A stretch of DNA of 50,229 bases from Oceanispirochaeta sp. M1 (GCF_003346715.1 NZ_QQPQ01000034.1:1-50229); one strand, 5' to 3'. Positions 18,519-27,564 are shown, counted from the first letter of the stretch. The notes: a model not told the origin generated them from the letters alone. Program-made: numbers and translations.

Positions 18519-19631
18519 GTGATAAATAAGCGTGTGATTATATTCCAACCATCTTCTATTCATATAGAAGTTATTCGCCCACAATTAGATTTCCTGATAA
18601 ATCATTATGATGTAACAGTTGTGACAACGAGGGACATTGCCCAGGCTGACACGTTTAGTATATTTAAAAAAAATAAATCTATAAGATTCTCGCTTATTCC
18701 TGTATTTAAAGGGTTTTCGGGAAGTCCTCAGTGTACCAGACTTTTTCGCTATCTTGCCTTGTTTTCATTACTCTTTAGAAAAGCAGACTACATAATATTT
18801 AATACTCTTTCAAAGAGGGATCTCTATTTTAGTCGTATCCTTAAAAAAAGAGCTGAACTATTTGGAATTATTCACAATGTTGATAAATTCACTGGTAACT
18901 TGCTTCCGTACCTCACTCATTTTAAAAGAATATTCGTTCTTTCAGATGAGGTTTATAATTATTGTCTGGACAAGAATCTTTTTGACAGAGAAAGTAATAA
19001 ACTTTTCTGGTTTATCCCCTTGTTAAAAGACTTGGTTGATTTTAATTCTGATTATCAGATAGAAGATATGTCAGGACCAATCACAATAGCCATTGTAGGT
19101 TCTGTTTCCCAGGAGCGTCGAGATTACAATTCTCTCTGGAAATCTCTGGGAACAATTATTGAGGATAGAGGGGATTGCCATACTCGTCTAAAAATAAGAC
19201 TTGTTGGTAGAATGAGCAAGGAAGTAGAAAAAACAATCCCTGGGGAAATAATACCCATGCTCGAATACTCTACTTTCTACCTTCCCTTTGAAGAGTTGAA
19301 CAGGCAAATTCTCAGTGCCGACTTAATAGCTTATCTAATACATCCGGGTATGACCTATGGATCGGACTACAATAAAACAAAGATCACTGGGACATCTACT
19401 ATTTTAAAATCTGTTCCCATCCTTCCTGTCAGTTCTGACTCCTTTGCAATGGATTTAACCTACAAAGACATTGCATTCTATTATCCGGAATCTGATATTC
19501 TATCTTTTTTTAATAAAATTCTGGATGGTTCAATTACAAGGGAAGAATTAAATAAACGAAGACTTTATATTAATATACATGACTATTCATTTGAAAAACA
19601 AAGAGAGCTCTACTTATCCTCTTTTAAGTAA
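18519..19631 (+). CDS. Putative glycosyltransferase, GT-B-like, unclassified
   Basis: I place the start at the GTG at 18519 because AAGGAG ends 6 nt before it; the product is then 370 residues. It opens with a Rossmann-like strand (RVIIFQPSSIHIEVIRPQLD), has a FGIIHNVDK segment like the acceptor domain of GT4 enzymes, and a C-terminal half with TIAIVGSVSQERRDYNSLW and a late GTSTILKSVPILPV stretch resembling a donor-site loop. No motif is fully diagnostic. Its flanking by minus-strand polysaccharide genes and the fold-like pattern support a sugar transferase. It overlaps the wzx 3' end by 18 nt. Confidence 0.5.
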   Translation: MINKRVIIFQPSSIHIEVIRPQLDFLINHYDVTVVTTRDIAQADTFSIFKKNKSIRFSLIPVFKGFSGSPQCTRLFRYLALFSLLFRKADYIIFNTLSKRDLYFSRILKKRAELFGIIHNVDKFTGNLLPYLTHFKRIFVLSDEVYNYCLDKNLFDRESNKLFWFIPLLKDLVDFNSDYQIEDMSGPITIAIVGSVSQERRDYNSLWKSLGTIIEDRGDCHTRLKIRLVGRMSKEVEKTIPGEIIPMLEYSTFYLPFEELNRQILSADLIAYLIHPGMTYGSDYNKTKITGTSTILKSVPILPVSSDSFAMDLTYKDIAFYYPESDILSFFNKILDGSITREELNKRRLYINIHDYSFEKQRELYLSSFK

Positions 19632-21056
19632 GTTACTACCGAATCTCTTGGTATAATGGTAAAAGAAATCATCTTTTATCAGATACAAGGTTGCGAAATA
19701 GAGAACTATGCTGAGTGAAATTTGCAGGAGGAGCAGAATTAGATTTGCTACATACGGGCTGAGTAGATAACCCAAGTAGTAAGGTAAAAACAGGATCAAT
19801 GTACTAAATAGGTACTTTAATTGCCCTGGATGAAATAAGTGAATGTTGAATTTTTTCCGGATATAGTAAAGTCCGTAAAACATACCCATCCCTTCCGCCG
19901 CAAGAGTGACCGCTGCCGCAGCAATATGTTTATATTGAGGTACAAAAGCTACATTGCCTACTACGTTGACAGCAGTTGTTACAAGAGAAAGGACTATCAG
20001 AACCTTCTCTTTATCCCGGGGTAGGAGTATATGTCTTCTAATCACATTCAAAATGGCAATCACAGGCACTGTTCCTGTCAGGATGATAAATGACCCGGTA
20101 GCTGGTTGTAGTTCCTTTTCAAAGAGTAAAATAATAATTCTCTCTGCATAAAGACTGAGGCCAAGGAGGATAGGAGATGATAAGAGGAGTATGTAATCCA
20201 TATTGAAACGAATTAATTTTTCAGTTTGTTTTTCATCATTTTGAGCCAGGTATGAAGTGATTCTGGGGAAAATAATATGGTTTAAGGATGTAAAGATCTG
20301 CTGAACGATACGTGTCAGTCTGAAACCGACAGCATAATAGCCTACATACAAAGGGCCTGCAAGATAACCAGTCAGGGTTTTATCTATATTTCCATTGATG
20401 ATTGAAGTAATACTTAAACCGAATAGAATTAATATGGGTTTAATATGCTTTCTGAGTTTCAGCTCTTTAAAACGGAGAAAAGGAATAAAGCCTGTTAGAT
20501 TTACCAGCCCATTTCCTAGACTTGTCAGTGCTATAATAAGAGCATACTTTTCAGCTTGATCCCCTGGTTTTATAAGCAAAATCATGGCAAGAGCATTCCC
20601 CACTTTAAAGATAGTAGCCCTGAGAGACATAAATTTGAATCTTTGTGTACCGATATAAAACCATTCGATATTCATTAAATTAGAAATAATTATGATAGAT
20701 AAAACCAGAAATGTTTTCTTATACTCTTCTGCCGCTAAAGGATAGAAAACAGTGTAAAAGATGAAGAGAGAAAGACTTACCGATGCCATCTGTATGGTAA
20801 ATATCTCTGATGAGGTTTGAATAATATCATTCTTCTTGTTCAACTTAGCGATACTTCTTGCCCCGTAGTCTGGAATTCCCATAACCGCGGCCATTGTAAA
20901 GTAAGTGATAATTGAATTGGTGTAAGAAAACGCACCATAGTTTTCGGCACCTATCCTACGTAGAACAAAGGGCAGGGTTATGATGGGGATTCCTATGTTC
21001 ATCATCATCCGCAGTAAGTTAAAAAGATAATCGCTGAATAGTTTCTTTTTATTCAA
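19614..21056 (-). CDS. Polysaccharide flippase, Wzx-like (MOP/MATE superfamily, PF01943)
   Basis: The 480-residue protein is almost wholly hydrophobic with about 12-14 membrane segments. Near the N terminus it has GIPIITLPFVLRRIGAENYG and FSYTNSIITYF, the family signature of Wzx/RfbX flippases, and an ADYGAR-like PDYGARSIA. It flips undecaprenyl-linked repeat units across the inner membrane. The start is a TTG overlapping the upstream deacetylase stop (TTGA), so it is the last gene of a six-gene minus operon with gtrA and gtrB. It may serve this locus or the whole cluster. Confidence 0.88.
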   Translation of the reverse strand: MNKKKLFSDYLFNLLRMMMNIGIPIITLPFVLRRIGAENYGAFSYTNSIITYFTMAAVMGIPDYGARSIAKLNKKNDIIQTSSEIFTIQMASVSLSLFIFYTVFYPLAAEEYKKTFLVLSIIIISNLMNIEWFYIGTQRFKFMSLRATIFKVGNALAMILLIKPGDQAEKYALIIALTSLGNGLVNLTGFIPFLRFKELKLRKHIKPILILFGLSITSIINGNIDKTLTGYLAGPLYVGYYAVGFRLTRIVQQIFTSLNHIIFPRITSYLAQNDEKQTEKLIRFNMDYILLLSSPILLGLSLYAERIIILLFEKELQPATGSFIILTGTVPVIAILNVIRRHILLPRDKEKVLIVLSLVTTAVNVVGNVAFVPQYKHIAAAAVTLAAEGMGMFYGLYYIRKKFNIHLFHPGQLKYLFSTLILFLPYYLGYLLSPYVANLILLLLQISLSIVLYFATLYLIKDDFFYHYTKRFGSNLLKRG

Positions 21057-21928
21057 ATGAACAACCTGTTCTTTTCCAGCAGACTGAGTAGCTCTTTACC
21101 CTCTTCTTGTCGATTCTCAGAAATATAGAAGTCATAGAATTGTTTTTGACCGGACCAGAGGCTTTCTTCATCTTCACTGGCCTGTCCTGGATGAAAGAGC
21201 AGCTCTGCTGTTTCGAGGGTGTTATTTCTATTCAGTTTCTTTGCCATTGAACCGTATAAATCCCCTTTCATATTTCCTGAATACAAAACACCACAGAATA
21301 AATCATTAGTTTCGATACCATATTTTTTTACTCTGGAGTGAACAATAGAATCAAAGAATCGTAAAAGCAGCCATTTTATGATATTAGCTGAGAAAATGTT
21401 TTTAACTGTGGAGCCGGGATGGTTTTTCAAAAAGAAAAATGGCTCTCTTGTCGTCCTGATGCTGTCCCAGAGGGGGGCATCCTTATGGGCATCCAGTAAG
21501 AGCTTCATCAAGGGGGGGATCATATGAAAATGCTGATGGCTGTCCAGCTTTATTTTACCCGGGAAGAACTCCTGATATCTTTTAACCTGTGATTTTATCT
21601 CAGTGAGGACCTGTGATTTAAACATTTGATTGTAGCTGAGACTGAACCAGAACGATGCATATCCGACTTTGAACTGCCCCTCACTGTTTATCAGAAGGGG
21701 AACATCCTGGGGGGAGGAGAGGGGCCTCCCTTCTGAAAAGTTTAGATGTAAGGCTGAATTAATGGAGGATTCTTTGACAATTGAAACCGCCTCCTCAAGG
21801 GCTGAGCCATTCATCATAAGGCTGACCTTGTTGATAATCCCCTGGTCGATACCTTCCTTGATGGTTCGGTTTATATTTTCTGAAGCACCCAGGTCATCGG
21901 CGTGAATACATATCCTTTTATTCAACAT
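21053..21928 (-). CDS. ChbG/HpnK (YdjC-like) carbohydrate deacetylase
   Basis: I start the 291-residue protein at the ATG at 21928, which puts ICIHADDLGAS at the N terminus as in the family; an ATG at 21937 is also possible and longer in-frame extensions lie inside the upstream gene. The motifs HADDLG and LDSHQHFHMIP hold the metal-binding Asp and His residues of the PF04794 deacetylases, which remove acetyl groups from N-acetylated sugars. It overlaps its upstream neighbour by 11 nt and the flippase gene by 4 nt. Between GtrB-type and Wzx genes it plausibly deacetylates a lipid-linked HexNAc. Confidence 0.82.
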   Translation of the reverse strand: MLNKRICIHADDLGASENINRTIKEGIDQGIINKVSLMMNGSALEEAVSIVKESSINSALHLNFSEGRPLSSPQDVPLLINSEGQFKVGYASFWFSLSYNQMFKSQVLTEIKSQVKRYQEFFPGKIKLDSHQHFHMIPPLMKLLLDAHKDAPLWDSIRTTREPFFFLKNHPGSTVKNIFSANIIKWLLLRFFDSIVHSRVKKYGIETNDLFCGVLYSGNMKGDLYGSMAKKLNRNNTLETAELLFHPGQASEDEESLWSGQKQFYDFYISENRQEEGKELLSLLEKNRLFI

Positions 21929-22490
21929 CTCGTACATTATCCATTTGTAACCAGTCCATAACAAGCATTTGTTCCTCATCCAGTTGAAATTCAAGATGAT
22001 TCGTTTTATTCGGGTCTTCATAAAAATCATTGCTCAATGCAATCGAATGGGTAGCAATATCAGTATCAAGATGAACTGTCTCCTGGGGCTTTCCATTTAA
22101 GTAAATCTGCATTTTGGAGGCGTTTTTTTCTGATGCCCCATGAAAGCTGAGAATAAAAGGGGTAGCCACATCTTCTTCATTCAATTTGAAATAGATTCCG
22201 GCCCGTGATGCCGAACTGACTGCAAACTCTTCCTTTGCTTTCGACCAGTGTTTGTCACGATGATAAATCTGCTCACCTTTTTCCCGGGTGGTTCCAAAGT
22301 AGAGTTTTTGATTCAGGGGTATTTGAAGGCCCTTTTCTCCCGGCCAGTCATACATCATCTGCTCTATATAATAAAAGCGGTACATATCACTTACTTTAGG
22401 ATGTGCCACCCAATACAGGGCCGTCAGATACCAGATGACCAGAAAGAGTGAAAATGCATATGTCAGAAAGGGAATTAGTTTAATTTTCAT
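21918..22490 (-). CDS. Hypothetical membrane-anchored beta-rich protein
   Basis: The ATG at 22490 has GAGG about 6 nt upstream, giving 190 residues. One membrane segment lies at residues 5-28 with a basic MKIK front, so the rest should be periplasmic. That part is beta-rich and contains RAGIYFKLNEED, ILSFHGASEKNASKMQIYLNG and TNHLEFQLDEE, a pattern like jelly-roll or carbohydrate-binding sandwiches that are sometimes fused to GT-C transferases. I do not recognise a family. Its place directly after the GT-C gene, 11 nt away, suggests an accessory subunit of that transferase. Confidence 0.6.
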   Translation of the reverse strand: MKIKLIPFLTYAFSLFLVIWYLTALYWVAHPKVSDMYRFYYIEQMMYDWPGEKGLQIPLNQKLYFGTTREKGEQIYHRDKHWSKAKEEFAVSSASRAGIYFKLNEEDVATPFILSFHGASEKNASKMQIYLNGKPQETVHLDTDIATHSIALSNDFYEDPNKTNHLEFQLDEEQMLVMDWLQMDNVRDVE

Positions 22491-22501
22491 TTTGAACCTC
22501 A

Positions 22502-23686
22502 TCAGGTAACGATATAATGCTGGGCAAACCAGAGAATAAGGAGAATCGGATTCAGAGTACAATAAAGAATCATAAAACCCCGGCGGTAAAGCTCTGGTAA
22601 TTTATGTATCCATTCGACCAGAGCAAAAACTGTTACAGCGGTCCCTATAAAATAACGGGGTAGGGCCTGCAGGTTAGACATCATAGGTATCACCATACAG
22701 AGTAGGGCAAATACACCTTCCTCAATCCGTTTGGTCACCATCAGGTAGACCGACAGGACAATTCCAAGTATCCCCCAGGCTCCCAGATACAATTTGGGGA
22801 TACCCCCCTCTTTTATCTTTTCAATTAAAATGATAACAGGATTTGCGTTGCTTCTGTTCCAGGCAATTTCCACATGAAAGAACCCAAAGGGATCTCCCAT
22901 ATGAAAATATAGAAAGGTCATATACATAAACAATCCGGCGGGGGCACAGATCAGAACAAATAATTTTTTATGGTTCATAATGATGTTTTTGATGACCACG
23001 AAAATATTCTTTGTGCTTTTAAATTCCTTCAAAAGGATATTTATTAACAAAGGAATGAAGAACAGAACTCCCGTTCCTCTGGTGGCAGATAAAAAAGCCG
23101 TACTGAGGGCACAGGCATACCAGTTTTCTTTCTTCATATAATAGAAGCTCATTACCAGAAGCATAACAAACAACGATTCTGTGTACAGGGTGGAGAAATA
23201 AAAATTGTAAGGTCCCATGATAAATAAAATGACAGCAGTAAGAGCTATTTCTTTGTTTCGTGTGAGAACAAGGTATTTGTAGACATAAATCTGGCTGATG
23301 AAGAAAAGAATATTAGACATAAGAAATCCCGATTTAATAGTGGAGAGACCGCTCATCGTCTTAAAAACACTCACACTCCATGGATACAATGGAAAAAAAG
23401 CCCAATTGGCTGCATCTCCCTTGTAGTGATTCCAGGGGACCAGATCATAACCTTTATCAATAATCCGAATATACCAGGAGGCATCCCATCTCATAAGTGC
23501 TGAGATAAATGACTCCTTTGTCACATTTGAAATACCGCCGCCTGGCATCACTTCCGACTCAAGGAGGAGGGTCCATATTTCATGTGTGAAAAAAAACATG
23601 AACCTGGAAAAAATCAGCATTATAAATATGAAAAGAGCTACAGACCGGGTCTCTTTACTGACCGTCAATCGTTGTTTTAATTCCAT
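22502..23686 (-). CDS. GT-C polyprenyl-phosphate-dependent glycosyltransferase, PIG-V-like
   Basis: The 394-residue polytopic protein has about ten membrane segments. After the first, a long periplasmic loop contains LMRWDASWYIRIIDKGYD, then FFPLYPW, and later FSTLYTESLF. The WDxxWY and FFPLYP motifs resemble PIG-V-type mannosyltransferases of the GT-C fold, which use lipid-phosphate sugars on the outer membrane face. The preceding gtrB supplies such a donor. It abuts gtrB with no spacer and lacks a clear Shine-Dalgarno sequence, so it is probably translated by coupling. Confidence 0.75.
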   Translation of the reverse strand: MELKQRLTVSKETRSVALFIFIMLIFSRFMFFFTHEIWTLLLESEVMPGGGISNVTKESFISALMRWDASWYIRIIDKGYDLVPWNHYKGDAANWAFFPLYPWSVSVFKTMSGLSTIKSGFLMSNILFFISQIYVYKYLVLTRNKEIALTAVILFIMGPYNFYFSTLYTESLFVMLLVMSFYYMKKENWYACALSTAFLSATRGTGVLFFIPLLINILLKEFKSTKNIFVVIKNIIMNHKKLFVLICAPAGLFMYMTFLYFHMGDPFGFFHVEIAWNRSNANPVIILIEKIKEGGIPKLYLGAWGILGIVLSVYLMVTKRIEEGVFALLCMVIPMMSNLQALPRYFIGTAVTVFALVEWIHKLPELYRRGFMILYCTLNPILLILWFAQHYIVT

Positions 23687-24682
23687 TTATTCAGAATCCT
23701 TTAATATCTTATGTGGATTGAGATTTTCACTGTAATCATCTTTCAGTTCCACTTTTTCTCCATTTATTTCATCTATCAAATACAAGGGTCTGGACTTGGT
23801 CTCTTTGAAGATTCGTCCTATATACTCTCCCAGGATTCCAATCGATATGAGCTGAACTGAACTAAGGAAAAGTATGGTTACCATGGTGGAGGCATAACCT
23901 GGAACATCAATACCGAAGATTATGGTCTTTGTAAAAATAAAAATGAAATAAACAAAGCTGAAGATGGCTGCAATGATCCCAATCATAGTCGATATTCTTA
24001 AAGGGAGAGTGGTAAAAGAGGTTATTCCGTCTATAGCCAGTTCAAACAGACCCGCGTAGTTCCACTTGGTATTGCCTGCTACCCGATCCTCGGGTTCAAA
24101 GAGAATCTCTTTCTTCTTGTATCCCGCCAGGGAGTAAAAACCTTTGGTGTATCTTTCCTTTTCCCGGTAGAGACGGAGGGCATTAAACATTCTTCTGCTC
24201 AAGAGGCGAAAATCCCCCACATTTGGTAGAATCTCAACCCGTGTAGTTTTCTTAAGAATCCTGTAAAAGTAGTTGGAAGCCGTTCTCTTTATAAACCCTT
24301 CCCCTTTTCTGTTGATCCTTTTGGCATACACATCATCATATCCCTCTTCAAAATACCGAAGCATTTCTGGAATGTACTTTGGTGGATGCTGGAGGTCACA
24401 ATCCATAATTATCAGAGCATCTGCATCTATCTGATCAAACCCGGCAATCATGGCAATCTCTTTTCCATAGTTTCTGGACAAGGAAAGGTATGAAATCCTT
24501 TTATCCTTCACCCTTTGTTCTTTTAATACTTTCTCTGTATTATCGTTACTTCCATCATTTATAAATAATATTGATGATACATAGTTATCGGCAGCATCCA
24601 AAATATTAAGAGTTTCTCTGCAGAAAAGAGGAATCGATTCCTCTTCGTTATAGGCAGGCACCAGGATTGATAGTTTTTTCAA
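23687..24682 (-). CDS. gtrB: Polyprenyl-phosphate glycosyltransferase, GtrB/DPM1-like
   Basis: The 331-residue protein has a GT2 domain (LSILVPAYNEEESIPLF, FINDGSNDNT, RNYGKEIAMIAGFD, IIMDCDLQHPP) and two C-terminal membrane helices (about 228-300) ending in EYIGRIFKETKSRPLYLI. This is the classic layout of GtrB, which loads a sugar, often glucose, onto undecaprenyl phosphate. The start is TTG with AAAGGAG about 10 nt upstream. It sits between gtrA and a GT-C transferase, the normal three-part Gtr order. Confidence 0.92.
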   Translation of the reverse strand: MKKLSILVPAYNEEESIPLFCRETLNILDAADNYVSSILFINDGSNDNTEKVLKEQRVKDKRISYLSLSRNYGKEIAMIAGFDQIDADALIIMDCDLQHPPKYIPEMLRYFEEGYDDVYAKRINRKGEGFIKRTASNYFYRILKKTTRVEILPNVGDFRLLSRRMFNALRLYREKERYTKGFYSLAGYKKKEILFEPEDRVAGNTKWNYAGLFELAIDGITSFTTLPLRISTMIGIIAAIFSFVYFIFIFTKTIIFGIDVPGYASTMVTILFLSSVQLISIGILGEYIGRIFKETKSRPLYLIDEINGEKVELKDDYSENLNPHKILKDSE

Positions 24683-24701
24683 TATTAGAAATCTCCTTTA
24701 A

Positions 24702-25142
24702 TCAATTTTCAGGCTTTTCGAAGTGCTTTTTTCGAAAAATGAAAAACTCACTGATTATATAATTAAGAATAATCACAATTACAGTTATAATTATTTTGCT
24801 GATCATTTTATCAAAGCTAAATACATCAATACAAATAATTAAAGTAAAAAAATCAAAGATAAAGCTGCCTACCCTGGCCAGAAAAAAGTGAAAGGCTTCC
24901 CAGGCTAGTTCTTTAAATGATTCAGATTTTTTTTCGAAAACATAAATTTTATTGGTAACATATGCAAAGAGAACAGCAATTATAAAAGAGATGATATTGG
25001 CCAGCTTATATTCGACATTCATTTTTAAAAGAATATAGAAGCTGATGAGGCTCAATACTGTTGTCAGAACTCCGAAAATTATATATTTGATATATTTTTT
25101 ATATTTACCGTATGAATGGATAAAACAATTCAACAAATTCAC
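24702..25142 (-). CDS. gtrA: GtrA-family flippase
   Basis: The 146-residue protein has four predicted membrane helices and family features: KYIIFGVLTTVLSLISFYIL, then ANIISFIIAVLFAYVTNKIYVF, and a C-terminal SEFFIFRKK. Members flip polyprenyl-phosphate-sugars to the periplasmic side. I choose the GTG at 25142 because AAAGGA lies 6 nt upstream; an ATG at 25163 would have no usable site. It is the first gene of the minus operon gtrA-gtrB-GT-C-small protein-chbG-wzx. Confidence 0.88.
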   Translation of the reverse strand: MNLLNCFIHSYGKYKKYIKYIIFGVLTTVLSLISFYILLKMNVEYKLANIISFIIAVLFAYVTNKIYVFEKKSESFKELAWEAFHFFLARVGSFIFDFFTLIICIDVFSFDKMISKIIITVIVIILNYIISEFFIFRKKHFEKPEN

Positions 25143-25168
25143 ATGGTGTCCTTTAAAAATCATTTATA

Positions 25169-25196
25169 TTTATACTAACTTACAACATATTATCAA
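25169..25196 (-). promoter_or_regulatory. Candidate sigma-70 promoter for the gtrA operon
   Basis: Read on the minus strand, TTGATA (25196-25191) and TATAAA (25174-25169) are separated by 16 nt. The start would lie near 25162, leaving about a 20-nt leader that contains the AAAGGA site used by the GTG at 25142. Confidence 0.5.
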
Positions 25197-25240
25197 ATTA
25201 AAGCAATTATATCTTCAATCTGTGTTCTATGGAACTATTT

Positions 25241-25268
25241 CCGATCAATTACTACAGTGGTTGATCGG
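25241..25268. repeat. Perfect 8-bp inverted repeat in the divergent gap
   Basis: CCGATCAA (25241-25248) and TTGATCGG (25261-25268) are exact inverse copies with a 12-nt spacer, so arm centres are about two helical turns apart. It lies in the gap between the divergent gtrA and GT4 operons (25143-25375) and could be an operator. No run of T follows, so a terminator is unlikely. Confidence 0.4.
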
Positions 25269-25375
25269 GTTTACCCTGAATATCTTACTGAAGTATGATG
25301 TGCTGATGAAGTTTTTTGGAATTATCCAGGGGTTCCCAGCTTCCAGGCAATGAACAAGGTGGAATAGGATATAAA

Positions 25376-26398
25376 ATGAGAAATCAGATCTTTTATCTAT
25401 ATGTTAATGGTAATCGTGTCACCCCCAGCACCCGTCTGCGCTGGCTCAACTATATAGATGATTTCAAGGCTGCTGGATGGGATGTTCGAGTGCTTGAATG
25501 TGCCCCGAGTAGATCAGAGCGGAGAATACAGTTCGAAAGCATGGAAAAAGGTTCAACCATTCTTGTTCAGAAAAAGCTTTTAGCTTTTGCTGAGTTAAAA
25601 CAATTAAAATCAAGGTCCGGCTCTCTTTTTCTTGATGTGGACGATGCCATCTGGCGGACTCACCCCCACAAGGGAAATCCTTATGTAAACTTCTTAAAGA
25701 AGGTATACAAAAGAGTCTTCCTCCTCTCCGCCATCCCTTTGTATGACAAAATTATTTGTGCCAATGAAGCCCTGGCTTTCGATCTTCGTCCTATAAATCC
25801 CCGTATAGATATTGTTCCCACATCACCTTCCGATTCAGAAACTACGGGAGTTGTAAAGGATGATGAGATTTTCAGGATTGTCTGGACCGGTACCAGGGCA
25901 AACTTTTTTTATCTGGATGAAATTAAAGATCAGATTACATCCTTTCTAAAAGGGCATGACAGGGCTGAACTCTGCGTTATCTCAGACGGTGAATACAGCA
26001 TTGACGGTTCATCCTCTCAAATCAGGAATATTCCCTGGTCCACAGATAATGAAAGCCTTTGGATTCAAAAGAGTTCTTTGGGAATTATGCCCCTGACACT
26101 GGATGAATGGAGCCGGGGGAAAAGTGCCTTTAAACTGATTAAGTACATGAAATTGGGGCTTCCCGTTATGGCTACGGATTTCGGCTTTCAGAAAGATATG
26201 ATTAAGAGCGGAGAAAACGGGATACTTGTGGATAATTCAGACTGGCAGAAGGTTCTAAATCGCCTTTTTGATAATCCTTTGCATCTGCAGCAGATGGCAG
26301 AAGCCGGACATCAGACCTACCTTGACTCCTATGCTCCAGAGATAATTTTTAAGGCTTATCTTGAGATATTTAAAACTGTAAAAGAGGCGGTCCAATGA
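25376..26398 (+). CDS. Glycosyltransferase, GT4-like (GT-B)
   Basis: The ATG at 25376 has TAGGAT about 6 nt upstream, giving 340 residues. The N-terminal part has VNGNRVTPSTRLRWLNYID and FLDVDDAIWR. The donor half has RIVWTGTRAN, IPWSTDNESLW and GIMPLTLDEWSRGKSAFK followed by LIKYMKLGLPVMATDFG, the typical GT4 donor-site end. The STRxR and DVDDAIW motifs place it in a group often found in surface-polymer loci. It starts a plus operon and overlaps the next GT by ATGA. Substrate unknown. Confidence 0.78.
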   Translation: MRNQIFYLYVNGNRVTPSTRLRWLNYIDDFKAAGWDVRVLECAPSRSERRIQFESMEKGSTILVQKKLLAFAELKQLKSRSGSLFLDVDDAIWRTHPHKGNPYVNFLKKVYKRVFLLSAIPLYDKIICANEALAFDLRPINPRIDIVPTSPSDSETTGVVKDDEIFRIVWTGTRANFFYLDEIKDQITSFLKGHDRAELCVISDGEYSIDGSSSQIRNIPWSTDNESLWIQKSSLGIMPLTLDEWSRGKSAFKLIKYMKLGLPVMATDFGFQKDMIKSGENGILVDNSDWQKVLNRLFDNPLHLQQMAEAGHQTYLDSYAPEIIFKAYLEIFKTVKEAVQ

Positions 26399-27564
26399 AA
26401 GTTCTTTATGATCTAGTTGCTACCCAGCCGCTCCATGGCTCCGTGTATCACGGGGGAGGGGAGTATTCCAAGGCGGTCTTTGAGGCAGCCCTTCTGGCCG
26501 GATATCAATGCGATGCCTTGTATGACAGCAAGAAGCCACTGGATGAGCATGTAAAATCGCTCTGTGATGATTACGGGATCAAGCTTGTAGATCTTGCGGG
26601 CAGAAGCTTTGCACAGGCCTATAGGGGATACGATACTTTTTTTACAGGATTACCCTATGGTCGCTTCAATGGTAATCAGGATGGGGAAACCCGGCTCATA
26701 TTCACCATTCACGGCATACGATCCCTTGAAATGCCCTCTGATCACTATGAAATGCCTTTCTATCTGGCAAGCAGGGCCTGGAAGAGGGTTCTCAAGGCCT
26801 GGTTTATCCGTCTTTTTCCGGCATCTTATAAAAAAATTGCCCGTAGCAAGGTGGAGAGATTGCTCACCCTCCCCAATAGCCGGGTGGTTACGGTCTCAGG
26901 CCATAGTAAATATTCCATCCTTTCATTTTTCCCTTTTATGAAGGAAGAGGATCTGCAGGTCTGTTTTTCTCCTCTTTTTAATCCGGTAGCTCCTGAAGCA
27001 GTCGAGGCGGCCTCTGCGGGGACTCTGGATACCCTGGGTCTACGTTCTGGTGTCTATTATCTGGGTCTGGGGAGCGGGCGCTGGCTGAAGAACAATCTGC
27101 GCCTGGCATTGGCTTTTGATAAACTTATCAGCCAGGGGCGCATGAAAGACAGGAAACTGGTTTTAACCGGCGGGTTTCATTCTGTTTATAAAAGGCTGAG
27201 GAATAAAGAAAGTTTTCTCTTTCTGGACTACGTGGAGTCCGAAGTTCTGGAGGTCCTTTTCAAAGAAGCCCGGGGGCTCTTGTATCCCTCTTTAAATGAA
27301 GGCTTCGGCTATCCTCCATTGCAGGCCATGAAGTATGGAACTCCCGTACTGAGCACTGCTTTTTCTGCGGTTACAGAGGTTTGTGGCGATGCTGCTCTTT
27401 ACAGCAATCCCTATTCGGAGAGTGAAATCCAGAGCCGTATTCTTATGCTTGAAAATGACAGTATACGAAATGATTACGCGGCTAGAGGTCCAGGACGTTA
27501 TGCTCATGTTTTGAAGGAGCAGAAGAGAATGTTGACTGAGCTTCTGGAGATGATCTTTATATGA
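26395..27564 (+). CDS. Glycosyltransferase family 4
   Basis: The 389-residue GT-B enzyme has a Gly-rich HGGGEYSKAVFEAAL loop near residue 20, FTIHGIRSLEMP, a VVTVSGHSKYSI segment and a C-terminal donor signature, LLYPSLNEGFGYPPLQAMKY with GTPVLSTAFSAVTEVCGDAA after it. These are strong GT4 marks. Both ends overlap neighbours by 4 nt, tying two sugar transferases to the exported-protein genes that follow. It likely acts in the cytosol on a lipid-linked or protein acceptor. Confidence 0.88.
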   Translation: MKVLYDLVATQPLHGSVYHGGGEYSKAVFEAALLAGYQCDALYDSKKPLDEHVKSLCDDYGIKLVDLAGRSFAQAYRGYDTFFTGLPYGRFNGNQDGETRLIFTIHGIRSLEMPSDHYEMPFYLASRAWKRVLKAWFIRLFPASYKKIARSKVERLLTLPNSRVVTVSGHSKYSILSFFPFMKEEDLQVCFSPLFNPVAPEAVEAASAGTLDTLGLRSGVYYLGLGSGRWLKNNLRLALAFDKLISQGRMKDRKLVLTGGFHSVYKRLRNKESFLFLDYVESEVLEVLFKEARGLLYPSLNEGFGYPPLQAMKYGTPVLSTAFSAVTEVCGDAALYSNPYSESEIQSRILMLENDSIRNDYAARGPGRYAHVLKEQKRMLTELLEMIFI

